DNA of 40,642 bases from CAZLMW01 sp964560875 (GTDB lineage Bacteria > Myxococcota_A > UBA9042). The position numbers and the translations under genes are program-made. Shown here piece by piece: positions 8,694-14,961 of the stretch (the stretch's first letter is position 1; every line of letters begins with the position of its first letter). The notes under the pieces are model-generated. The model made no database searches. It saw only the letters and a program-made list of their open reading frames with translations, and was not told the DNA's origin. The stretch lies in NCBI GenBank assembly GCA_964560875.1, contig CAZLMW010000069.1:1-40642 (forward strand). The letters run 5' to 3'.

Positions 8694-9308
8694 TCAGGGT
8701 TGCAGGCTTCGCAGCGGCCGCGCCCCGGAAGCGCGCTGGCCAGCGGCAAGGAATGTCTCGATCGCGGCGCGGGGAATCAAGCGGGTTTCGACCGCGACGC
8801 CAACTTCGGCGGTTTCGATGGCCGCCTCAAGCGCGGCTTCGACGTCGAACTGCTCGCCGGCCACAACGGCGTGCCCCTGTCCGGCGAGATCGGTGGCGAT
8901 CCGCAAACGCAACAGTGCGCACTCGGCAGCCTTGAGCGCGCGATCGGTCGCCGCGATCGTGGCGATGACCGTGTGGCATTGCAGCACGCCGATCGTCCAC
9001 TCGCGATCGGCCGGACCGGTGGGCGGCGTGAAATCCCCGCCGATTCCGGCGCGCAGTCGCGGATGGGCACGGGGCAGTAGAAGCGTCTCGAGCACATCGA
9101 CATCGGCGACGTCGATCGCCTTGAGCAAGGCGGCTTCCACATCGGCAAGCGCGCCGTCGAACACGATCAGAAAGCGCGAAGGGTCGATGTCGCCGGCGTA
9201 GCGAACCGTGACAATGGCCTCTTTTACCAACGCATCGAGCGCAACGAGGCCGGACGGCACCGACCGCAGTTCAATCGCAGCGACGGTGTCCGTGATCGGA
9301 TGGGCCAT
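8694..9308 (-). CDS. BMC-T shell protein (tandem BMC domains, single-layer type)
   Basis: A 204-residue microcompartment shell protein made of two BMC domains, expected to form a pseudohexameric trimer tiling the shell facet. Domain 1 (about 8-85) runs from AAIELRSVPSGLVALDALVKEA to LLLPRAHPRL. Domain 2 (about 104-190) runs from WTIGVLQCHTVIA to RLIPRAAIETF. The loops at the pore position read AGDIDPSRF and ATDLAGQGH, so the pore Cys that holds an Fe-S cluster in PduT is absent. It resembles what I recall of Haliangium BMC-T1. It lies 43 bp downstream of the aldehyde dehydrogenase in the same operon. A short tail rich in Arg/Ser/Gly follows the second domain. Confidence 0.88.
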   Translation of the reverse strand: MAHPITDTVAAIELRSVPSGLVALDALVKEAIVTVRYAGDIDPSRFLIVFDGALADVEAALLKAIDVADVDVLETLLLPRAHPRLRAGIGGDFTPPTGPADREWTIGVLQCHTVIATIAATDRALKAAECALLRLRIATDLAGQGHAVVAGEQFDVEAALEAAIETAEVGVAVETRLIPRAAIETFLAAGQRASGARPLRSLQP

Positions 9309-9351
9309 CGGTCGTTGTTTCGGTCCTCGGACAGCTCAGCCGGCGGCGGCC

Positions 9352-10755
9352 TCAGACGATCCGGAAGTAGCCGGCGAGGGTGCAGCGGCGCTGCTTTGTC
9401 CACGTCCGGGAGTTGGTGAGGCCTTCGCCCGTGGTGCCCGCGATCGTCCACGCCGTGTAGCCCTCGCCGCCCATGCCGAGACCGGCGTAGCTCGGCGCGT
9501 TCTTCACGAAGATGGACACGTTGACGAGCCGCGCCATCCGATCGAGGCGATCGATCGCCATCGAGTGCATGGTTGCGGTGTGGTTGAACCCGTGTTCGAC
9601 GCGGATGGCCATCTGGATGGCCTGTTCCCAATCGGGGACCCGCACGAGCGGGACGATCGGTGACAGCATCTCGAGCTGAACAAAGGGATGGCTCTCGTCG
9701 ACCTCGGCGAACGCGATGCGCACGTCGTCGGAAACCCGCACGCCGATCTCGCGCAACGTGACGGACGGGTTCTTGCCGACGAAGTTGCGATTCATGTGGT
9801 TGTCGACAACGAGCAGCTTCTCGAGCTTGTGGAGCTCGGCGCCCTTGACCTCGTAGGCCCCGTTGTCGCGCAGCTCGGCCTTGAACTTATCGGCGACCGA
9901 ATCGACCACGATCATCTCTTTTTCGACGATGCAGACGATGTTGTTGTCGAGGCTTGCGCCCGCGATGATGTTACGTGCAGCCGCGGGCAGATCGGCGGTT
10001 TCGTCGACAACGGCCGGCGGATTGCCGGGACCAGCACAAACGGCGCGTTTGCCGGAATTCAGCGCGGCTTTCACCACGGCGCCGCCGCCGGTCACGGCAA
10101 GCAGACGCACGCCCGAGTGCTTCATCACGGCCTGGGCGGTCTTGATGGTCGGCTCGCGCACCATCGTCATCATGTTGTCGGGCGCACCGGCCTCGACGCA
10201 TACGCGATTGAGGTTCTCCACGTACCAGGCGAGCGTGCGCTTGGCCGAGGGGTGCACGTTGAACACGACAGCGTTACCGCCGGCGATCATCGAGATGCCG
10301 TTGTTCAGGATCGTCTCGGTCGCGTTGGTGCAAGGAGTGATGCTGCCGATCACGCCGAGTGGCGCGTATTCGTCCAGCGTCAGGCCCGCGTCACCGGTGA
10401 GCGCGGACGGCTGCAAGATCTCCATACCAGGGGTCTTGTTTGCGACCAGCCGGTTCTTGTTGATCTTGTCGGCGACGCGGCCCAGTCCGGTCTCGTCGAC
10501 CGCGCGGCGAGCCATCTCCTCGAGGTTGCGCAGCGTCCACTCACGCATGTTGTTGATAGCGCGCTGGCGCACGTGAACAGGCGTTTCTTTGAGCGCGTTG
10601 TAAGCGTCGTTGGCCGCCGAAACCGCGTCGTCGATCTCTTCGAAGATGCCGAAACGACCGGATCGGCTGCTGGGCACCGAGATCACGGGGCCGCCGCCAT
10701 CGCGAAGGCGCTTGACCACCTCGGCGACGATCGCGTTGATTCGTACGTCATCCAT
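9352..10755 (-). CDS. microcompartment CoA-acylating aldehyde dehydrogenase (PduP/EutE family)
   Basis: A 467-residue enzyme predicted to oxidise an aldehyde to its acyl-CoA with NAD+ and CoA, the core step of metabolosomes. Landmarks: ITPCTNATETILNN (140-152), NVHPSAKRTL (166-175), VTGGGAVVKAAL (about 221-232), the catalytic Cys in DNNIVCIVEKE (about 275), and the family-typical C-terminus TWTKQRRCTLAGYFRIV. The N-terminus (MDDVRINAIVAEVVKRLRDGGG) is a short amphipathic helix with a Gly linker before the catalytic domain, as expected for an encapsulation peptide directing cargo into the shell. The ATG is preceded by GGAGG at good spacing. It sits between BMC-P and the second BMC-T. Substrate chain length cannot be read from the sequence. 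Confidence 0.93.
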   Translation of the reverse strand: MDDVRINAIVAEVVKRLRDGGGPVISVPSSRSGRFGIFEEIDDAVSAANDAYNALKETPVHVRQRAINNMREWTLRNLEEMARRAVDETGLGRVADKINKNRLVANKTPGMEILQPSALTGDAGLTLDEYAPLGVIGSITPCTNATETILNNGISMIAGGNAVVFNVHPSAKRTLAWYVENLNRVCVEAGAPDNMMTMVREPTIKTAQAVMKHSGVRLLAVTGGGAVVKAALNSGKRAVCAGPGNPPAVVDETADLPAAARNIIAGASLDNNIVCIVEKEMIVVDSVADKFKAELRDNGAYEVKGAELHKLEKLLVVDNHMNRNFVGKNPSVTLREIGVRVSDDVRIAFAEVDESHPFVQLEMLSPIVPLVRVPDWEQAIQMAIRVEHGFNHTATMHSMAIDRLDRMARLVNVSIFVKNAPSYAGLGMGGEGYTAWTIAGTTGEGLTNSRTWTKQRRCTLAGYFRIV

Positions 10756-10800
10756 GCGCGGCCTCCGGATTCAGATTACGACAGGGGAGTCCGCGGCGAC

Positions 10801-11100
10801 TCACCCGCTGACGGACTTGTCGTAGACCAGCTCGCCGGACACCTCGACTGCGTCGACGACCGCCATGATGACGTGATCGACCGGGCGATTCTTGGTGACA
10901 GCGGTTTGCCGCGCCGCCGACCCGGCGCAGTAGAGGACCACTTCGCCGGTGCCAGCGTTCATCGCGTCGACCGCGACGATCACCTTGCCGGTGGGTTTCC
11001 ACTTCGAGTCGAGATCGCGGACCAGCAGCATCCGGAGCCCTTCGAGTTCGGGCTCCTTGCGCGTGGCGACCACGGTGCCGATGACCTTTCCGAGCAGCAT
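10801..11100 (-). CDS. BMC-P shell vertex protein (EutN/CcmL family)
   Basis: A 99-residue pentamer-forming protein that caps the vertices of the microcompartment. It has the typical start MLLGKVIGTVVATRKEPELEG, the central LLVRDLD, and the conserved GEVVLYCAGSAARQTAVTKNRPVDHVIMAVVDAVEV. The ATG at 11100 is chosen because it matches the family N-terminus and follows GGGAAG; an upstream in-frame start would add 13 unrelated residues. A perfect 6-bp inverted repeat lies just upstream of its ribosome binding site (see 11114-11129). It is the only BMC-P gene in the window, whereas Haliangium, as I recall, has three. Confidence 0.93.
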   Translation of the reverse strand: MLLGKVIGTVVATRKEPELEGLRMLLVRDLDSKWKPTGKVIVAVDAMNAGTGEVVLYCAGSAARQTAVTKNRPVDHVIMAVVDAVEVSGELVYDKSVSG

Positions 11101-11113
11101 CGTCTTCCCGCTT

Positions 11114-11129
11114 CCCCAGCCTGCTGGGG
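11114..11129 (-). promoter_or_regulatory. intercistronic stem-loop before the BMC-P ribosome binding site
   Basis: CCCCAG-CCTG-CTGGGG is a perfect 6-bp stem with a four-base loop in the 102-bp gap between the BMC-H stop and the BMC-P start. It ends about 13 bases before the BMC-P ATG, next to the GGGAAG ribosome binding site. No run of T follows, so a classical terminator is unlikely. It could lower BMC-P translation or stabilise the upstream BMC-H message, which would suit the large excess of hexamers over pentamers in a shell. The regulatory role is inference. Confidence 0.4.
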
Positions 11130-11202
11130 CGCGCCGCATCGCAACACCGCAAGCCGCCCCGATCTCGGGACGGTGCCGTGACGCGACGAACGCGGTGGGT
11201 TG

Positions 11203-11487
11203 CTATTCCGGCGTCCTGCCGAGCGGCAGGGACACGTCCACGTTGGCGTGCGGGCGCGGAATCACGTGCACCGAGACGAGCTCGCCGACCCGTTCGGCCT
11301 GGCGCGCGCCGGCTTCGGTCGCGGCCTTAACAGCGGCGACGTCGCCACGAACGATCGCGGTAACGAAACCGCCACCGATCTTCTCGTATCCGACCAGTTC
11401 GACTTTGGCGGCTTTGACCATCGCGTCGGCGGCTTCGACCATCGCCGTAAAGCCGCGCGTCTCGATCAAGCCCAGGGCGTCTGCCAT
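11203..11487 (-). CDS. BMC-H hexameric shell protein (PduA/EutM-like)
   Basis: A 94-residue single BMC-domain protein, the main facet tile of the microcompartment. The sequence MADALGLIETRGFTAMVEAADAM and the pore region GYEKIGGGFVTAIVRGDVAAVKAATEAG are near-identical to the Haliangium ochraceum BMC-H I remember, including the ending VHVIPRPHANVD and a short tail. The Lys of VKAAKVEL at the hexamer edge is present. A perfect AAGGAG ribosome binding site (11495-11500) lies seven bases before the ATG, the strongest in the operon and in line with the high copy number needed for this protein. It lies 24 bp after the BMC-T gene. Confidence 0.97.
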   Translation of the reverse strand: MADALGLIETRGFTAMVEAADAMVKAAKVELVGYEKIGGGFVTAIVRGDVAAVKAATEAGARQAERVGELVSVHVIPRPHANVDVSLPLGRTPE

Positions 11488-11494
11488 GGCTCAA

Positions 11495-11500
11495 CTCCTT
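11495..11500 (-). promoter_or_regulatory. strong Shine-Dalgarno of the BMC-H gene
   Basis: AAGGAG on the minus strand, seven bases before the ATG at 11487. It is the only perfect site among the BMC genes, which suggests BMC-H is the most heavily translated cistron. Confidence 0.7.
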
Positions 11501-11511
11501 TAGTAGCGTCG

Positions 11512-12132
11512 TTAACCTTCGACGCCGGTGATGCTTTCGATCGCCGCGACGGCTGCCTGCGCCGCCGAGTCGATGTCGCTTTCGGGTCCGCTCATCCACA
11601 GCCGCCCGAAGGCGCCAAATGGGCGCACTTGCACGAGCTTGACGTTGGCCGCTTTTTCGGCCTCGTTCGCAGCAAACGCCACGTAGCCTGCGGGTTGGGT
11701 TTCGAGCAGAAAGAGGCTCTCGCCGGGCAGGATCAACATGCCGGCGGAGTTCCGGTTGATGACCTGAGCCTGGTAGGGCTCGATCGACCGGATGATCTGG
11801 TTTGTCGCCAGGCGCGGCTTGATGCGCGCGGTCTCGTCGACGCCGAGGAACTCGCACACCGCGTTTCCGGCGGCGACGACTTCGCCCTTGTCGTGGGCGT
11901 GGACTTCGAGCAGGCCGAACGCGCGCTCGACGACTTGGACGGCTGGAGCGACGCGGGCGGCCTTGAGCGCGGCGTCGGTGGCACGGTTGATGCCGATGCC
12001 GGGCGCCACTTCGATCCACAGACTCGCCATCTCGGGGAGCGGGAGGAAGCCGCGCGCCGTCTTGCCGGTGAACGACGCCAGCTGCGGCTGCAGGCTGTCG
12101 AGGAACGTGTAGCAGCGGAGCGTGATCGACAT
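11512..12132 (-). CDS. BMC-T shell protein (permuted tandem BMC domains, double-layer type)
   Basis: A 206-residue tandem-BMC protein of the CsoS1D-like class, trimers of which can stack face to face to make a gated double layer. Signs are the start MSITLRCYTFLDSLQPQL, GKTARGFLPLPEMASLWIEVAPGIGINRATDAALKA in domain 1, QVINRNSAGMLILPGESLF between the domains, and ETQPAGYVAFAANEAEKAANV to the C-terminus in domain 2. It closely matches my memory of the Haliangium BMC-T2/T3 proteins. The ATG at 12132 is chosen because the family begins MSITLR; the upstream open frame is unrelated. It is the first gene of the BMC operon, facing the FHA gene across about 240 bp. Confidence 0.92.
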   Translation of the reverse strand: MSITLRCYTFLDSLQPQLASFTGKTARGFLPLPEMASLWIEVAPGIGINRATDAALKAARVAPAVQVVERAFGLLEVHAHDKGEVVAAGNAVCEFLGVDETARIKPRLATNQIIRSIEPYQAQVINRNSAGMLILPGESLFLLETQPAGYVAFAANEAEKAANVKLVQVRPFGAFGRLWMSGPESDIDSAAQAAVAAIESITGVEG

Positions 12133-12279
12133 GGTTGGGTAGCCGTAGCGGAAAAGGGCCGGGAAGATGGCGCCATGAAGTTGTGCAGCGGGATTAGCAT
12201 GACGCACGTCGGGCGTAAATAGCTCGGCGCCCAGACAAACGCGTTCGGACGTGACGCCAAGGCGCCGTCCGTGGGTTGC

Positions 12280-12308
12280 TTTACGGCAACCATCGTCGCC
12301 CCTAGAAT
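12280..12308 (+). promoter_or_regulatory. candidate sigma70-type promoter of the FHA/PilZ genes
   Basis: TTTACG (12280-12285) and TAGAAT (12303-12308) are separated by exactly 17 bases. Four of six and five of six positions match the consensus. Transcription would start near 12315, about 57 bases before the FHA gene ATG. No equally good promoter was found for the divergent BMC operon in the same 240-bp region. Confidence 0.45.
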
Positions 12309-12371
12309 CGGTGCTCCGCTCGGAGGGACACCTCCCCGCACTGCCCGCATGGGCGCGCATTGGGAGCTCGC

Positions 12372-13610
12372 ATGATCACGTGTTTGCGCTGTGGCCGCGT
12401 CAACGATGGCCGCTATCGCTTCTGTCTTGGCTGTGGTGCCGCGTTGCCACAGCAGAAGCGACCGACAGCTGCACCGCCTCCGCCCGCGGCGCCACCGCCG
12501 CCGGGCCCGCCTCCCGGTCCGCCTCCGGCAGCCGCGGCTGACGTCCAACTTCCGGAGCGACGCACGCCCTCTCCGATGGCGCCGCCGCCACCACCGCCGA
12601 TCGCCCCAGAACCGCCGGCTTTCCGCGCGCGCCAGCAGCCGCAGCCGGACGAAGACGACGTGGCAACGATGGCGATCGAGCCGGTCACCACGACGCCGCC
12701 CGGTACGCACGCGGCCCCCGAACCGCAACGCATCGTGGCGCGCCACACAGGTCCAGCTCGCGAGCCACCTGTCGGTCCACGGGGCACGAGCGTTCGCGCT
12801 CATGAACCACCGGCGCCATCAGCCGCTCCAGCCGCGCCTGCCGGCATCAACTGTACGAGCTGCGGCGCGCGCGTCCCCGATGGTCACGCGTTCTGCGGGG
12901 TTTGCGGCACACCGGTCACGACAGCGCCCAAGGCGGCGCCGGTCGCTCGGGCTGCTGACGTTGGACACCTGGCCTTGATCGACGATCTGGGCAGCGAATC
13001 GGTGCGCTACTCCCTGCAGGGCGGCGAAAACTACATCGGACGATCGGACTCGTGCGACGTTCCGTTCCCGCAGGACGGCCTGCTGGCCAGCAAACACTGT
13101 ATGATCGACGCGGGCGAGACGCCGTTCCGCCTTCGCCCCGTCGACTTCTGCAACGGCACGTACCTTCGCATTTCTACACCGGTTGAACTGCAGCACGGCG
13201 ATATCATCCGTGTCGGCCAGGAGGTGTTGCGGTTCGAGCGAATCGACGACATCGAGCCCGAGGTCAACCCGATCACCGGGTGGCCGGCTACGGTGGGGTG
13301 CCCGATTCCCCGCGGCGTCTGGGGGCGGCTGTGCCAGATCGGCATGGCGCGGCAGGTGGCAAACGCCTATCTGCTATCGCACCGAGACGTGTTCTTGGGG
13401 CGCGAGCGTGGCGACATTCTGTTCCCGAAGGACGGCTTTGTTTCCGGCTCCCACGCGGTCATTTCCGAGCGCGGCGGGCGCGTTTATCTCAAGGACCTCG
13501 GTAGCTCAAACGGTACATTCCTGCGCATCAAGCAAGAGATCGCCCTGCGCAACGGCGACTTGCTGCTTCTTGGCCGGAACCTGTTGCGGGTCCATGTAGG
13601 AGCTTCATGA
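12372..13610 (+). CDS. zinc-ribbon protein with two FHA domains
   Basis: A 412-residue signalling adaptor. The N-terminal zinc ribbon has CLRCGRVNDGRYRFCLGCG (two CxxC pairs). A Pro/Ala-rich linker of about 130 residues follows, then a second ribbon (CTSCGARVPDGHAFCGVCG). The first FHA domain has NYIGRSDSCDVPF...SKHCMI...GTYLRI, and the second has VFLGRERGDILFPKDGFVSGSHAVI...DLGSSNGTFLR with the classic SxxH and NGT. FHA domains bind phosphothreonine, so partners are likely substrates of Hanks-type kinases such as those encoded here. The ATG at 12372 is preceded by GGGAG. Its TGA overlaps the ATG of the downstream PilZ gene. Confidence 0.9.
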   Translation: MITCLRCGRVNDGRYRFCLGCGAALPQQKRPTAAPPPPAAPPPPGPPPGPPPAAAADVQLPERRTPSPMAPPPPPPIAPEPPAFRARQQPQPDEDDVATMAIEPVTTTPPGTHAAPEPQRIVARHTGPAREPPVGPRGTSVRAHEPPAPSAAPAAPAGINCTSCGARVPDGHAFCGVCGTPVTTAPKAAPVARAADVGHLALIDDLGSESVRYSLQGGENYIGRSDSCDVPFPQDGLLASKHCMIDAGETPFRLRPVDFCNGTYLRISTPVELQHGDIIRVGQEVLRFERIDDIEPEVNPITGWPATVGCPIPRGVWGRLCQIGMARQVANAYLLSHRDVFLGRERGDILFPKDGFVSGSHAVISERGGRVYLKDLGSSNGTFLRIKQEIALRNGDLLLLGRNLLRVHVGAS

Positions 13611-14017
13611 GCACCGGAAAATACGGGCGCGTTTCCCAGAAGGCGCCGGGCAACAGCAAGGCGCCCAAGCGGCGCGCGGCACAGCGAACCGCGTTTGACA
13701 TCCACGTCGGCGTCGCCACGAAACACCGGCTATTCGTCGGGCTGGTCGACAACATCAGCAGCGGCGGGCTGTTCATCGCGACGGACGAGGCGCTGCAGAC
13801 CGGCGACAAGATCGAGGTGCGCTTTCGCATCCCGGACGTCGACCACGAGTTTCACAAGCAGGGCAAGGTCGTCTGGGTGCGGCCGTACGATGAGCTTGGC
13901 AACGATCGCAACACGCAGGCCGGCGCCGGCATCAAGATCCTCGATCTCTCCGAGGACGAGCAGCGCATGCTGAACACGTTCATCGCCAACCACGATCCGC
14001 TGTTTTTCGTTGACTGA
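13607..14017 (+). CDS. PilZ-domain protein
   Basis: A 136-residue PilZ-domain protein, probably cytosolic and able to bind cyclic di-GMP. The RxxxR motif is present (RAAQR), followed by NISSGG fitting the (D/N)xSxxG motif, and the beta-barrel continues through GDKIEVRFRIP and GKVVWVRPYDE to AGAGIKILDLSEDEQRML. This arrangement resembles the short PilZ proteins common in myxobacteria (gliding/pilus-linked TIGR02266 type). It shares an ATGA overlap with the FHA gene, so phosphothreonine reading and cyclic di-GMP reading are probably produced together. Confidence 0.88.
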   Translation: MSTGKYGRVSQKAPGNSKAPKRRAAQRTAFDIHVGVATKHRLFVGLVDNISSGGLFIATDEALQTGDKIEVRFRIPDVDHEFHKQGKVVWVRPYDELGNDRNTQAGAGIKILDLSEDEQRMLNTFIANHDPLFFVD

Positions 14018-14037
14018 GCCCTTCGGTACCAACCCAG

Positions 14038-14907
14038 CTACGCCATCAGACCTTCGCGGCGGAAGAAGCGTTCCGCTCGCAGCGTGACGAGATCGGGAAG
14101 CTCGATCGGCGCGGTGTGCGATCCACCCGGGATCACGCACAGGCGACCATTGGGCAGGGTGTCGGCGAGCTCACGGGACAGGCGCGCAGGGGTCCAATTG
14201 TCGCGGCTGCCGGCGAAGACAAGGACCGGTGCTTCGATGTGGCGCAGGTAGCCGCGTGTCGAGTGATCGGCCACCTTTTCGAGCAGCTGCAGGAAGATCA
14301 CCGGGTCCATGCGGGCGAGGTGTTCGAGATAGGGGTCGAAGTCTTCGCGCTGAATCATCCGAAAGTTGAGTTCGGTCGCGATCGCGAACCAATAGGCCAG
14401 GTCGGTCGGGACGATGCTGCGCCACACGTCGCGGACGGCGTCGGGGCGGCCGAAAACGAGCTGTGAAACCACGGGCACGACCTTGGCCGCGGCCCCGCTA
14501 TCGCGAAACGACAAGAGCGGTTTTTCGAACGCGCCGCACATCGGCAGCAGCGCCAGCACACGTTCGGGTTGCTGCCAGGCCGCCTCGAGGATGACCTGCA
14601 CCCCCATCGAGTGGCCCCACAGCACGGCCTTGTCGATGCCGAGCGTGTCCAACACGAACCACGCGTCCGCTGCGAACTGTTCGATGCTGAGCGAGCGGGT
14701 GTCGGGCGGCGTCATGCTCAGCCCGTGGCCGCGATAGTGAAAGTGGACGACGCGGAACGTCTTTTCGAATTCGCGGCGGACGTAGCGCCAGATGAAGCCG
14801 TCGCAGCCGATGCCGTCGCAGAGAAGCATCGTCGGGCCGTCGGACATGCCGCAGATGCGGACGCTGAGATCGGTGCCGTCGGTGGTGCGCACGGTGCTGG
14901 TGTTCAT
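14038..14907 (-). CDS. alpha/beta-hydrolase
   Basis: A 289-residue alpha/beta-hydrolase fold protein. The nucleophile elbow is GHSMG (Ser about 100), the acid is probably Asp 236 in AGSRDNWTP, and the His is in GGSHTAPIE (about 264), giving a full catalytic triad. The oxyanion region reads LCDGIGCDGFIW. There is no signal peptide. The substrate is unknown; lipase, esterase or lactonase activity are all possible. It converges on the PilZ gene with 20 bp between stops and lies 54 bp downstream of the giant lipoprotein gene on the same strand. Confidence 0.85.
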   Translation of the reverse strand: MNTSTVRTTDGTDLSVRICGMSDGPTMLLCDGIGCDGFIWRYVRREFEKTFRVVHFHYRGHGLSMTPPDTRSLSIEQFAADAWFVLDTLGIDKAVLWGHSMGVQVILEAAWQQPERVLALLPMCGAFEKPLLSFRDSGAAAKVVPVVSQLVFGRPDAVRDVWRSIVPTDLAYWFAIATELNFRMIQREDFDPYLEHLARMDPVIFLQLLEKVADHSTRGYLRHIEAPVLVFAGSRDNWTPARLSRELADTLPNGRLCVIPGGSHTAPIELPDLVTLRAERFFRREGLMA

Positions 14908-14961
14908 GGGACGAGATCGTAGGGACGTTGGAGGCCGGCCGGCGCGCGGTCGGGCGGGTTG

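Noticed and set aside
9688..11181. Long plus-strand open frame opposite the aldehyde dehydrogenase and BMC-P genes
   Set aside because: It is a mirror of high-GC coding sequence on the minus strand, with no ribosome binding site or family resemblance.
12133..12250. Sigma54 or sigma70 promoter for the BMC operon
   Set aside because: Only partial matches (TATTTA and CTAATC with poor spacing) were found. Promoter position cannot be supported from sequence alone.
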